A DNA stretch of 53,413 nt from Planctomycetota bacterium (GTDB lineage Bacteria > Planctomycetota > Phycisphaerae > SM23-33): contig JACRIL010000152.1 in NCBI GenBank assembly GCA_016235825.1, forward strand, positions 1 through 53,413, written 5' to 3'. The first letter of the stretch is position 1. Each line of letters opens with the position of its first letter. Positions 43,108-51,706 of the stretch are shown in pieces. The position numbers were made by a program, and so were the translations under genes. Under the pieces are notes generated by a model that ran no database searches, was not told where the DNA came from, and was given only the letters and a program-made list of their open reading frames with translations.

Positions 43108-44124
43108 TCAGAAATCGTCGCTGAACGCCAGCAAGGCGCTCGCTTTGAGTTGAAGTTTCAGCCACGTCTGGACTCCCGCGGCCATAGACGAGTAGTTGAC
43201 GACTTTGGACGCATCCAGGATCGCGTCCATCAGCACGTCGGGGTACTGAATGTCGATGTCCGCGCCATCGTCGTCGGTTACTTTCTTGCCGTATCTGTCT
43301 GACAGGACGGTCAGCGGCGCTTCGGCCCCGTCGGTCGGCTGAACTAGGCTGCCCGAGACGAACCGGCCGTCCACGCCCGTCTGCGTGCGGGCCGCGATGA
43401 CCGGCACCGCGCCGTTGGTCCCGTTGTTCAGCGTGTTGTTCTGGACCTCGATGAGGTCCTGCGGGCCCGACAGCGTGCCGCCGAAGGTCAGGGTTAGGAC
43501 GCTTGTGCCGTTCCAGCTCGCCGTGCAGTTGCTCGTGCCGACGTTGCCCAGAGACGTGAATGCGGCGGCCGTGTTTGTGCCTTCGGCCGCGGTGGCGGCG
43601 TCTTGCGTGCCGGTGATCTGGGCGGCCTCCGCGCCGGCGGCCCTGAAAGAAAGCTGGAAACTGCCCGCGCCGCCGGTCCCGAAAGTTATGGTCTGGATTT
43701 CGGCCTGGCCAAGCGCGGTGATCGTCGCCAGCGTGCCGGCCAAACCGGAGTAGGTGGCCGTCATCGTGCGGACGGTTCCGCCGGTTACGGGCGGGCCGGT
43801 GAACTTGAATGTGCCGCTGACAGCCGAGCCGACGTCCCGGGCGACTTCCGTCCACGTCGCGGCGACGGACGAGCAGGCCGTGCCGGCGTCGGCGAGGGCG
43901 GCGTCGGTTATGCCGTAGATGCTCGGCCGGTATGCCCCGGTCGCGGTGATCTTGCCCATGACCAGACCGGCCCGGAGTATGTCGAGGTAGCCGGTGTTGC
44001 CCGGATCGCGGGCGGCCGCGCCGTGGATGATTTTGCCCTGCGGCAGATAGCGGGCCTGGCTGCCCAGAAGAACGTCTCTGACGGTTGCGGTTTTAGCTGT
44101 TCCCATGCCTGGTAGTGCTGACAT
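43108..44124 (-). CDS. head decoration protein with an inserted beta domain
   Basis: 338 residues. The N-terminal 90 residues (RDVLLGSQARYLPQGKIIHG and GYLDILRAGLVMGKITATGA) and the C-terminal 90 (PLTVLSDRYGKKVTDDDGAD) match lambda-D/gpD-like decoration proteins. Between them lies a beta-sandwich-like region of about 150 residues rich in Thr and Gly (TATYSGLAGTLATITALGQA). AGGAG precedes the ATG. The insertion would project from the capsid surface. Confidence 0.7.
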   Translation of the reverse strand: MSALPGMGTAKTATVRDVLLGSQARYLPQGKIIHGAAARDPGNTGYLDILRAGLVMGKITATGAYRPSIYGITDAALADAGTACSSVAATWTEVARDVGSAVSGTFKFTGPPVTGGTVRTMTATYSGLAGTLATITALGQAEIQTITFGTGGAGSFQLSFRAAGAEAAQITGTQDAATAAEGTNTAAAFTSLGNVGTSNCTASWNGTSVLTLTFGGTLSGPQDLIEVQNNTLNNGTNGAVPVIAARTQTGVDGRFVSGSLVQPTDGAEAPLTVLSDRYGKKVTDDDGADIDIQYPDVLMDAILDASKVVNYSSMAAGVQTWLKLQLKASALLAFSDDF

Positions 44125-44165
44125 TTTGTGTCTCCTGCTTTCCGGTTTTAATTCTCTTGCCGCCG

Positions 44166-44173
44166 GTCATACG
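44166..44173 (-). promoter_or_regulatory. CGTATGAC motif before the decoration gene
   Basis: CGTATGACCGGC lies about 40 bp before the ATG at 44124, with a separate AGGAG ribosome site in between. The strong late genes for decoration and capsid lie downstream. Confidence 0.45.
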
Positions 44174-44213
44174 CCGGCGCTTCGGCGTCTATTCGGCGGT
44201 GGTTATCCGGCGT

Positions 44214-45398
44214 CTACTTTTTCGCCGCCCCGCCGGCCATTTCGACCATGTTGCTGGTGACTTTCGGATCGTGGTCCGGCTCTTCCCCGCCCGGTGAGTT
44301 GCGGCTCATTTCGATCCGCTGGCCCTTGGTCTGTTCGCCGAGCTTGACCACGTCGTTGGCCTCCAGCGCCTTGACGATGCCGCGGATCAGGCTTTCGTCG
44401 GTCCCGCTGACGTTGCGGCTCAGGGCCCAGGCGTTGCGTCCGCCGGCCTTGCCGACCAACAGGTCTTTGAGGCTGGCGGCGACGGCGGGCGTGATCCTGC
44501 TCTTGGAGACCAGGCCGTCGATCCGGTCTTCCGCGCCCTCGGCCAACTGGTCGAGCACGTCGGGGTCGGGCTGCCTGTCGGTTTCGGTCTTCAGGCTGGC
44601 GGCCTTTTTCGACAGGCTTTCGACCTGCGTCTTGAGGTCGAGGATTTGCTTGTCGGTCGCTGCCCTGGCGTCGGCGTTTTTCTTGAGATGCTCGGCCAGG
44701 CGGGCGGCGGCGTTCTCGGCCGTGAGGTCGTCGCCGGCCCCCAGCAGCGTCCTGACATCCGCGAGTTTCAGCGTGATTTCTTCAGCGCTCATGTTGTTCT
44801 CCTGAGTTTTTTTATGGTCCGGGTCATTGCCTTCGACAGACAATACGAACGGTTCAATGCCGCTATTCGGCAGACCCGCCAGCGAGGCGGCTATCGGCAT
44901 GAACGGAAGCTGTCCCGGCATAACCGGCTGCTGCACCAAACTGCTGTGGGTTATAGCCTCGCCGTAACTATTGCCCTGGCCGTCCCGAAAGTCCTTTTCG
45001 ATCAGGACCGAGACGTTTTTGCACTTCTTGGCAAGGTTAATGGCGTCCTGGCCGACGAACTCATGGACGGCGTAGAGGGTGTCGCCGTCTCTGGCCATGT
45101 CCACCAATTCGCCCTGGACGTCCGCGGCCTTGACCGAGTGATCGACCACGATTTCGGCATCGACGCCGTTTTCCCGCATCGCGCGAAAGCTGGCGATCCA
45201 GCGGTCCATGCGTTCGGGCGTTACGTCGAGCGTCCAGCCATTCTTCGGGTGGCGATACACGCCCGTCCGCATGATGTCCTTGACGAACCGCTGGCGGGGG
45301 ATTTCCCGGGATTCATCGAGTGAGCCGGCGAGTTGAAATTTTTCGCCGGAGGCGATCAGGGCCATCTTCCTGAGTTTCGGTTTGTCTGCCGTGCTCAT
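44214..45398 (-). CDS. Mu gpI-like prohead protease/scaffold
   Basis: 394 residues. The N-terminal 190 residues match Mu I-type proteases (HPKNGWTLDVTPERMDRWIA, VDAEIVVDHSVKAADVQGEL, and SYGEAITHSSLVQQPVMPGQ with the catalytic Ser of the HS pair). The C-terminal half is a charged coiled coil fit to act as scaffold (AATDKQILDLKTQVESLSKK). An internal AGGAG and ATG at 44792 in the same frame would make the scaffold half alone. The main ATG lacks a ribosome site and follows CGTATCACAGGC. Confidence 0.8.
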   Translation of the reverse strand: MSTADKPKLRKMALIASGEKFQLAGSLDESREIPRQRFVKDIMRTGVYRHPKNGWTLDVTPERMDRWIASFRAMRENGVDAEIVVDHSVKAADVQGELVDMARDGDTLYAVHEFVGQDAINLAKKCKNVSVLIEKDFRDGQGNSYGEAITHSSLVQQPVMPGQLPFMPIAASLAGLPNSGIEPFVLSVEGNDPDHKKTQENNMSAEEITLKLADVRTLLGAGDDLTAENAAARLAEHLKKNADARAATDKQILDLKTQVESLSKKAASLKTETDRQPDPDVLDQLAEGAEDRIDGLVSKSRITPAVAASLKDLLVGKAGGRNAWALSRNVSGTDESLIRGIVKALEANDVVKLGEQTKGQRIEMSRNSPGGEEPDHDPKVTSNMVEMAGGAAKK

Positions 45399-45402
45399 GC
45401 CT

Positions 45403-45410
45403 GTGATACG
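45403..45410 (-). promoter_or_regulatory. CGTATCAC motif, leaderless-type, protease/scaffold gene
   Basis: CGTATCACAGGC directly precedes the ATG at 45398. GCCC lies 1 bp upstream. Confidence 0.5.
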
Positions 45411-45450
45411 CGGGCTGATTGGCGCCCATTCGCGGACGCCGGCAGGGGGA

Positions 45451-45490
45451 TGCTACTTTGGGTGTAGCAAATGCTACTTTTCGCGTAGCA
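45451..45490. repeat. two tandem 19-bp hairpins at the end of the MuF gene
   Basis: TGCTACTTTGGGTGTAGCA and TGCTACTTTTCGCGTAGCA are separated by two bases. Each has a 6-bp inverted repeat (TGCTAC/GTAGCA). They cover the stop of the MuF gene and the intergenic bases before the protease gene. They could be a regulator's operator pair or an RNA structure; there is no T run. Confidence 0.5.
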
Positions 45491-46469
45491 TTTTCCGGAT
45501 TATCTCCGGCACAATGGCCTTCTCCGCCAGCCCGTCATTGAAAACTTCGCCAGGGTTGTAGTCCCAGCCGCCGGCCGTGGCGTCGGCGATCTTTTTATCG
45601 TCAACCCCCTTCATGTCGGTTTGGGCTTCTGCGTCGCCGTGGTAAATATTCAAGGTGCTGCACCTGCAATTCCAGCCTGAGGGCGGGAAAATTTTCCCCC
45701 AGATCGCATCATCCTTCGGCGCCCGCAGGCCGTCGAGGGCCGCATGCGCGGGGCGGGTCCGCTCGTCCATGACGGCCGAGTATTCATAGCCCCAGAGTAT
45801 CTCCTGGATGGCCGGGTCCTGGTTGGCGTTCCAGCGGCCGGCGCCGTAGGCGATCTGCACCTGCGTACGCGCGAGAGTTTCCAGCAGGAAGATTGCGGGC
45901 CGTGTCTGTCCCTGCACTACCACCTGGGGCAGGACGCCGGCGGATTTGAACGCCTGTCGCATCCTGGCCGTCGCCTCATTGACGTGCATCCCTTTGGCGA
46001 CAATTTCCGCCGCGGCGGTTTGGCACTTCTTCTCGATGGACCGGCCGAGATTTCGCGTTACGCGCAGGGCAGTGTCGCCGTAGAGTTTTTCGATTTCTGA
46101 AAGTTGCGTGGACGTCAATTGCTGGCGGGCCTTCAGGGCCTCGACCGCCTTTTCGTAGGGCCCGAATTCGGAATAAAGAGCGATGGCCTTCCTCGCCCGT
46201 CTGGCCAATGCCGCAGATGCCGTCGTTACCGCATCAATCCGCCCCTGCAAATGGGCCGCAGTCATGGCCCCGCGAAAGATCGGTTCCATGAGCCGGGCAA
46301 ATCGCTGGACGGCCGGGTAAACGCTCTGCCCGGATCGCAGGGCCTTGATGGCATCCACGACCATCCGGCGGGCCAGGACGGTCATCAGGCGAATCCCTGG
46401 GGCTTCAAGGGCCTGGCGTTGCCGCTCGTGTGCGGCGGCCATGCGTTGGGCGGCCGAAAGTGCGGGCAT
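45474..46469 (-). CDS. MuF-like minor head protein
   Basis: 331 residues. The C-terminal half carries the MuF signature: LARTQVQIAYGAGRWNANQD, EYSAVMDERTRPAHAALDGL and GKIFPPSGWNCRCSTLNIYH, with the characteristic Cys pair. MuF proteins sit at the portal and may be ejected with DNA. The N-terminus is helical. The stop is TAG. It begins 3 bp after the portal stop. Confidence 0.85.
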   Translation of the reverse strand: MPALSAAQRMAAAHERQRQALEAPGIRLMTVLARRMVVDAIKALRSGQSVYPAVQRFARLMEPIFRGAMTAAHLQGRIDAVTTASAALARRARKAIALYSEFGPYEKAVEALKARQQLTSTQLSEIEKLYGDTALRVTRNLGRSIEKKCQTAAAEIVAKGMHVNEATARMRQAFKSAGVLPQVVVQGQTRPAIFLLETLARTQVQIAYGAGRWNANQDPAIQEILWGYEYSAVMDERTRPAHAALDGLRAPKDDAIWGKIFPPSGWNCRCSTLNIYHGDAEAQTDMKGVDDKKIADATAGGWDYNPGEVFNDGLAEKAIVPEIIRKMLREK

Positions 46470-46472
46470 GGA

Positions 46473-47870
46473 TTAAACCCTCGACGGAGATTTTTTATTC
46501 TTGCCGGGCTTGATCGCCTGCCTGTAGCTGCCCGCGATCAGGCTGGCTGCCTTCGCCACCTGCAAATCCTGCGGGGCTGCGTTGCCGACCTTGCCGATCA
46601 GGGCGGCCGGATCAACCACGGTCTTGCTCTTGGGCAGGCCCGTGGCGTCAAGCAGTGCGTCAAAGTCGATGAACGTAAGCAGCAGGTCGATGTTGCCCGG
46701 CGCCGTCAGAGCCGCCTGCATGACTGCCCGATAAAAGGCTTTCACGGCCGGGTCGAGTCCGGCCCGTTGTAGCCGGATCGTGCCGACTGCCTGCGGCCCG
46801 AAGTTTATGGCCGCCAGCTGGTCGACGAGCTGCTCATTGAAAACCCGGATGATGTCCATGAACGTCAGATCAGCCGCCAGCAGGCTGATGTCCGCGGCGG
46901 TCTGGCTGTCTGCCCTGCTGCCGGCCGTAGTCGCTTCGATAGCCGATCGCTCCGGGACGAGCCAGCCCCGCATTTTCAGGGATTCATAGTGTTTGAGCTT
47001 GTTCGTGAATTCATCGCCGTGGCTGCCCTGCGTTTCGAGGAAATCAATGTGCCAGGCCTTGAGCTTGTCCAGGTCGACGCCGCTCCGAAGAAGGTCTTGG
47101 GCAAAAGAGGCGAAGATGTTCGGCATGGCGATTCCATTGCCGGCAGACAGCGCATTCAGGACCGTCTGGGCAATGGTGGAATTCGGCTGCTCCGTGCCCC
47201 CCTTGTCCAGACTGACCCCGTCCGGGTACTCGATGATCGGCACGACGCCGGCGACCTTCGTGAAATATTTCTGCGACTTGGCTTCAACAAGCGTTGCGGG
47301 AAACCAGGCAGTCTCGCGGATATTCTCGTGTCGGCTGCGGCCGTAGAGGTTGCCGGCCTCGGCGTCGTAGGCGTACCAGAGGCACTTTTGGGGGCCGAGT
47401 TCGTCCTGGTTATTTTTCAGGCCTTCCCAGTTGCCGGTGTCCTTGTTGACCATCGCCGTCGTGATATCAGGCAGGAGCGGCTTGAGGCTCACGCCGACCT
47501 TGCCGTCGGGCCGCTGGTAGAAAACCTTCTCGAAGGTCTGGAAACCATAGTCCAGGGCCAGGATCGCGTTGGCGATAAAGCCGGGCCAGAGTTTTTCGAC
47601 CTCATTCTGGAGCACGGCAACCTGCTCATCCTGGACGCCTTCGGACGCCTTGACGCTGTATTGGGCCGTCAGAATGGGGGCCGTGGCGACGGCCCGCGCG
47701 AGGGATATCGTCGGGTCCGCCCGCATCTTCCGGTAGGTCTCGTAGGTGCCCGCGGGCGGGCGCTCGCCCCACTGCGAGGCGCCGGCGAGTGCGGCGCCGG
47801 CCTTCTGGGTTTTGCTGACTGCCCCGTCCGGCGGTCTTGCCAGCGGGTCCGTGGTCGATGTCTGGCTCAT
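46473..47870 (-). CDS. DUF935 portal protein (Mu gp29-like)
   Basis: 465 residues. Motifs typical of the family are TYETYRKMRADPTISLARAV, NAILALDYGFQTFEKVFYQR and the C-terminal VFNEQLVDQLAAINFGPQ. The portal forms the dodecameric ring for DNA entry. The ATG lacks a Shine-Dalgarno and follows CGTATCACTGGC. It lies directly downstream of the terminase genes, as expected. Confidence 0.88.
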   Translation of the reverse strand: MSQTSTTDPLARPPDGAVSKTQKAGAALAGASQWGERPPAGTYETYRKMRADPTISLARAVATAPILTAQYSVKASEGVQDEQVAVLQNEVEKLWPGFIANAILALDYGFQTFEKVFYQRPDGKVGVSLKPLLPDITTAMVNKDTGNWEGLKNNQDELGPQKCLWYAYDAEAGNLYGRSRHENIRETAWFPATLVEAKSQKYFTKVAGVVPIIEYPDGVSLDKGGTEQPNSTIAQTVLNALSAGNGIAMPNIFASFAQDLLRSGVDLDKLKAWHIDFLETQGSHGDEFTNKLKHYESLKMRGWLVPERSAIEATTAGSRADSQTAADISLLAADLTFMDIIRVFNEQLVDQLAAINFGPQAVGTIRLQRAGLDPAVKAFYRAVMQAALTAPGNIDLLLTFIDFDALLDATGLPKSKTVVDPAALIGKVGNAAPQDLQVAKAASLIAGSYRQAIKPGKNKKSPSRV

Positions 47871-47874
47871 GCCA

Positions 47875-47882
47875 GTGATACG
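47875..47882 (-). promoter_or_regulatory. CGTATCAC motif, leaderless-type, portal gene
   Basis: CGTATCACTGGC directly precedes the ATG at 47870, with GCCCCAAAA upstream. It would separate head gene expression from the terminase transcript. Confidence 0.55.
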
Positions 47883-47901
47883 ATTTTGGGGCGACGGCGA
47901 T

Positions 47902-48525
47902 TCAACCGGTCCCCGTGATGATCCGTCCGGCCGCCTTTTGCGGCATCGTCCTGGCGATCACCTTCCAGAGCGGGCGCTGGTAATGCACGCGATAGCCTTC
48001 GGCGGCGGCGGCGTGGCCCAGGTCGATGTTCGATTCATCCGGCATGCCGTCGGCATCCGTTTTCTGGTTCTTGAAATCGGCCAAAAGTTTTTGGCAGCGG
48101 GGATGCACAAGGAAATGCGCCTTGCCGTCCATGTCCCGTAGGGCCTCATTGAAGGCGTCGAGCCGCTGCCGGATGGGCGGATTTGCCGCCGGGACCTTCA
48201 ACCGGAACCGCAAATTCGCCCTCACCAGGCGGGCGACGATCATGTCATAGCAGCTTTCAGCAGTTGCGGCTGATTGTGATTTGCCGCTGGCATCGCCGAA
48301 TATCTGGATCTCCTGGACGCCCCAGCCGGCCGGAATTCCAACGCATTCTTCCATCGCCGATCGGATCGACATTCGCGGACCGTGGATCTCATGGATGCAG
48401 GTGAAGACGTCAGCCTTTGGATCGTACTGGCCGATCTCGACATGATTGCCTGGGTTGATGTTGAAATCGAAAGAGACCTGGATGGGCAGATCGGGCCTCA
48501 ATTCCAGTTTCGGATCGACATTCAT
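47902..48525 (-). CDS. terminase large subunit, nuclease part
   Basis: 207 residues in the same frame as the ATPase part and separated from it only by an amber codon and two sense codons. It holds the RNase H-like nuclease: first acidic strand VSFDFNINPGNHVEIGQYD, second IQIFGDASGKSQSA, and later D residues in SNIDLGHAAAAEGYRV. It cuts concatemeric DNA during packaging. The ATG at 48525 could allow reinitiation, but it has no clear ribosome site. Confidence 0.8.
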   Translation of the reverse strand: MNVDPKLELRPDLPIQVSFDFNINPGNHVEIGQYDPKADVFTCIHEIHGPRMSIRSAMEECVGIPAGWGVQEIQIFGDASGKSQSAATAESCYDMIVARLVRANLRFRLKVPAANPPIRQRLDAFNEALRDMDGKAHFLVHPRCQKLLADFKNQKTDADGMPDESNIDLGHAAAAEGYRVHYQRPLWKVIARTMPQKAAGRIITGTG

Positions 48526-48531
48526 CGCCGA

Positions 48532-49377
48532 CTAGTTTTCGTAGGCCAGACCGGCGCCGACCTGAATGGGCCTGCCCTGGTAGAGCGCGGACCAAGCGGC
48601 CGGGCCAATGGACAGTCTGGTTGCGGCCAGGGCTTTTTCGTCGAACCGTTGGGGGCAAAGAGCTTCGCCCGGTCGGCGGCCGAGAATATCGCCCGGCTCG
48701 GCCAGGGCCGCCAGGTTGATGATTTTCCACGGCTCGGCGTGCTGCTCGGTCAGCCAGCCCACCAGATCGTCGGCGTGCCAGCGGGTTGTGATGATGATTA
48801 TCGCCGCGCCCGGCTCGGCCCGCGTGCGGAAAGTGGACGAGTACCATTCCTGCGTCCGGCTGCGAATCAGCGGCGACCATGCATCCCGCCAATCTTTGCA
48901 CAAATCATCTGCCAATAGCAGATTCCCGCCACGGCCCGTAATTGGCCCGCCAACGCCGGCGCAGGCCATGCCTCCGCCCTGAACCGTATGCCATCGCTCG
49001 GCTGATGTTGAATCGGACCTGAGGCGAATTCCGATATCCGGATTCCGCTCGATTTCATTGCGGCATTTTCGTCCCCAGTCGGCAGCAAGAGTCTCGCCAT
49101 AGCTGCCGAGTAAAATATATTTATCCGGATAGAGCGAAAGAAACCACAGTGGAGTCCAGAACGAGATAAATTCCGACTTTCCATGCCGAGGCGGCGCGTT
49201 GATTATCAGCCGTCCGCCGGTCTGGATGCACTCGGCGACCGCATCGCCGATGTACCGCAGATAGGGCCAGCATTTCCATCGGCCGGCCGAGGCCTTGGCC
49301 GCGAACGTGTGCGGCGTGAACCGCCAGGCGCTTTCGATCAGGCCGCTCAGATCGTGATTTTTTTTAAATTGTGCCAT
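48532..49377 (-). CDS. terminase large subunit, ATPase part (ends at an amber codon)
   Basis: 281 residues. Walker A-type APPRHGKSEF near residue 60, Walker B-type GNLLLADDLCKD near 150, and coupling motif IIIITTRWHADDLVGWL near 200 are intact. It ends ...PIQVGAGLAYEN then TAG, exactly where full-length large subunits run on into the nuclease domain. It powers DNA packaging with the portal. The gene is either naturally split or was interrupted by a point mutation. Confidence 0.85.
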   Translation of the reverse strand: MAQFKKNHDLSGLIESAWRFTPHTFAAKASAGRWKCWPYLRYIGDAVAECIQTGGRLIINAPPRHGKSEFISFWTPLWFLSLYPDKYILLGSYGETLAADWGRKCRNEIERNPDIGIRLRSDSTSAERWHTVQGGGMACAGVGGPITGRGGNLLLADDLCKDWRDAWSPLIRSRTQEWYSSTFRTRAEPGAAIIIITTRWHADDLVGWLTEQHAEPWKIINLAALAEPGDILGRRPGEALCPQRFDEKALAATRLSIGPAAWSALYQGRPIQVGAGLAYEN

Positions 49378-49413
49378 AAAACGCCATGAGATTGAAAACG
49401 CGATTTAAGGCCG

Positions 49414-50004
49414 TCAATTTCCGCCGGGTGCGGCACGGGGCGGGTCGGCGTCCCGTTCGTCGCCGGCAGACGGCAATGCGCCGGCGGGCTGGGCCTCCGC
49501 TTCGGCGAGCAGATGCAGACGGTCGGCCAGGCTTCGCATGGCTGCGGCAGCCTGCGGATCGGCCAGGATCGCGTTTATCTGGGCCTGGTTGAGCGTGGCG
49601 CCCGGCAGCGGCCCTCCGTCGTGGCCGGCCAGCCGATCGGCGACTTTGCCCTCGGTCCGATCGAGCAGTTCGCGCAGGAAGGCATGATCGCCGTTGATCG
49701 CTTCTGACAACACGCGGATGGCCACGGCTTCGCAGATTTTTCGCTTCCGATAAACCTCCGGGACATTGGTGAGTTTGAGCGTTTCAATCGGTTTGGCCAG
49801 CATTTCGCGCAGGATCGAGGTTACAGTCTTGCCTGGGCCATGCACGCCGCCCGGATTCCCGCACTGGCCGGGTTTGAATTGGTGCCCCTTGAGATTTTCA
49901 AGCTGCTTTGCGGTAGGCGGTTTTCTTCGTTTAAACCTGCGCGAGATCGCCATGCCGGGCTGGGTCTGAAGCGGCGCGTCCTGCGGCGTCTGATCTTGTT
50001 CCAT
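49414..50004 (-). CDS. terminase small subunit-like protein (DUF5681 N-terminus)
   Basis: 196 residues. The N-terminal half carries FKPGQCGNPGGVHGPGKTVT, the GxSGNPxGR-type motif of DUF5681 proteins often found before terminase genes. A helical part with RELLDRTEGKVADRLAGHDG follows, and the C-terminus is acidic. It probably recognises phage DNA for packaging. It starts at the base where the preceding small membrane gene ends. Confidence 0.65.
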   Translation of the reverse strand: MEQDQTPQDAPLQTQPGMAISRRFKRRKPPTAKQLENLKGHQFKPGQCGNPGGVHGPGKTVTSILREMLAKPIETLKLTNVPEVYRKRKICEAVAIRVLSEAINGDHAFLRELLDRTEGKVADRLAGHDGGPLPGATLNQAQINAILADPQAAAAMRSLADRLHLLAEAEAQPAGALPSAGDERDADPPRAAPGGN

Positions 50005-50258
50005 CAGGGTTTCCGATCTTTTTCGATCAGCCTGTCCAGTTTCCCCTCGACTCGCTCCTGGCTGCGCTGGATCGAATCCAGCTTGACCGTTTGTCCGGCC
50101 TGAATCTGTTCGCTTTGCCGGACACGGGCAGCCAGGTCTTCAACACCGGCCGAGTAGCACTTGACCGAGATGAACGTTACGGCCGTGCAGGCGGTCAGAA
50201 CAGTCGCGACGATCCAGGCGGCCAGTTTCAGGTGTTTATTGCCACAATCGGAAGTCAT
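50004..50258 (-). CDS. small membrane-anchored coiled-coil protein
   Basis: 84 residues: one membrane helix (LAAWIVATVLTACTAVTFI, about 11-30), then a coiled coil with LAARVRQSEQIQAGQTVKLD and a basic end. AAAGG lies upstream. It could be an inner-membrane spanin-like or accessory protein. Function unknown. Confidence 0.55.
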   Translation of the reverse strand: MTSDCGNKHLKLAAWIVATVLTACTAVTFISVKCYSAGVEDLAARVRQSEQIQAGQTVKLDSIQRSQERVEGKLDRLIEKDRKP

Positions 50259-50286
50259 GGGATATTTTAACCTTTCTTATCTGCAA

Positions 50287-50294
50287 GTAATACG
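50287..50294 (-). promoter_or_regulatory. CGTATTAC motif between helicase and small membrane gene
   Basis: CGTATTACTTGC lies 29 bp before ATG 50258, whose transcript would keep its AAAGG ribosome site. GCCC lies 6 bp upstream. It marks the switch from the replication genes to the packaging genes. Confidence 0.45.
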
Positions 50295-50347
50295 CTTGAG
50301 GGGCGACATGCTTTCGGGCGCTGGCCTGCCGCAACCGCTCAAGAAAG

Positions 50348-51706
50348 TCAGACCCAGTTCTCAAAGCGGGATTCGCCGGGGTAGAATCGCAGGCGGATGC
50401 CGTTGGGATCGCCGTCTTGTTTTGGCCAGCCTGTAGTTGCGCCATCGCGGTTCTTGTCGATGGCGAGCCACGTCTGAAGGTAATATTGCCCATCAGAATC
50501 CATGCCCTCGTAATTGTCATAAGGCGTTGGCCGATGGATCAACAGGACGGCGTTGCTGTCGTTTTCGATGCTGCCGGATTCTTTCAGATCATACATAGAG
50601 GGCAATTTCCCGGCCTTGCCTGACTCGCGGCTGAACTGACTGAGAACCAAAAATGGGCAATTCAATTCCATCGCCAACTGTTTCAGACCTTGCGACATCG
50701 CCGTTACTTGGTGATAGAGACTGTTTCCTAAAGGCAGGACCATAAGTTGCAAATAATCTACAACAACTAGGGCCAATGGTTTTGCATTACGCATCATAGC
50801 GTCGCGGGCGTAAGAAGCGATTCCGGCGAGATCGACAGCACGCGGAATAAATAGCAATGGTAGGGATTTAATTTGTGTTACGGCCTCGTGCACTTTTTGA
50901 AGTTCTGTAGGATTTAATTTTTCCCGAAGCCGCCATCCCTGAATTTTTGTGCACCTGCGAATCATGCGGTTTGTGAGTTCCGTAGCGGACATTTCTGCAG
51001 AAATATAGAGCACGGGGTTTCCCGCGGCGGCGATATTCTCCACGATATTTAAGGCGAGCGTCGATTTGCCCGAACTTGAGGCCCCGCCAAGCGTAACCAT
51101 ATGTCCGGCGGATAAGCCGTATAAAATGCGGTCGATATCCCGGAATCCCGTGAGATATATTTTACCGATTTCTTTGTTTTCTGCACGAGCATGGATAATT
51201 TCTTCGGAAGCCGTTACCGCTTGTGCCGCGGTTTGTAAAATCGCCTGCGAACCAAGTTCGGCTTGATTGAGTTCGTGAAGTTCCCGTTGAACTGATTTGA
51301 GAATATCACCGGCCGGCATTTGATTGCTGCGAAGGTCCGAGAGTAGAGCGGCGGCTTTCATCATCGCCTTACGTTTGATGGATTGATCTTTGATGATGGA
51401 AATAAAATAATCCGGATGATCCGCGTTTGGCGTCTCTATGATTTGCCAGATAAAATTATCTCCGCCTACCGCCTGGTATTTTCCGGCCTTTTGCAGTTCC
51501 ACCACAAAAGCCGCTGCCTCCGCCGGAATGTTCAAAGCGGCCATCTGGTGCAAAACCTGAAAAGCTATCTGGTGGGATGGCCGGAAAAAATCATCTGCCT
51601 GAAGGGCGCCAATGGCTTTTGCCCGTCCGATGCCACTGAGCATCATCGAACCGAGGGTACAAGCCTCAGCGGTTAAGTTATTCGGCGGCGGCAGATCGTT
51701 TTGCAT
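50348..51706 (-). CDS. DnaB-like replicative helicase
   Basis: 452 residues. The N-terminal domain (LTAEACTLGSMMLSGIGRAK) is the primase-binding part of DnaB. The RecA-like domain has Walker A GGASSSGKST near residue 215, Walker B LALVVVDYLQLM, and the motif SQFSRESGKAGKLPSMYDLK ending in IENDSNAVLLIHR. It unwinds DNA at the phage fork, indicating theta-type replication. It overlaps the initiator-like gene by 29 bp. Confidence 0.9.
   Translation of the reverse strand: MQNDLPPPNNLTAEACTLGSMMLSGIGRAKAIGALQADDFFRPSHQIAFQVLHQMAALNIPAEAAAFVVELQKAGKYQAVGGDNFIWQIIETPNADHPDYFISIIKDQSIKRKAMMKAAALLSDLRSNQMPAGDILKSVQRELHELNQAELGSQAILQTAAQAVTASEEIIHARAENKEIGKIYLTGFRDIDRILYGLSAGHMVTLGGASSSGKSTLALNIVENIAAAGNPVLYISAEMSATELTNRMIRRCTKIQGWRLREKLNPTELQKVHEAVTQIKSLPLLFIPRAVDLAGIASYARDAMMRNAKPLALVVVDYLQLMVLPLGNSLYHQVTAMSQGLKQLAMELNCPFLVLSQFSRESGKAGKLPSMYDLKESGSIENDSNAVLLIHRPTPYDNYEGMDSDGQYYLQTWLAIDKNRDGATTGWPKQDGDPNGIRLRFYPGESRFENWV

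Noticed and set aside
45398..45476. MuF and protease genes joined by readthrough of in-frame TAG codons
   Set aside because: The two genes are in frame, but two TAG codons and a repeat lie between them, both proteins are complete, and a promoter-like motif precedes the second.
44214..48534. TAG reassigned to an amino acid in this phage
   Set aside because: Several other phage genes (ending at 28721, 30322, 44214, 45474 and 27255) end naturally at TAG, with sensible gene limits, so TAG acts as a stop here.
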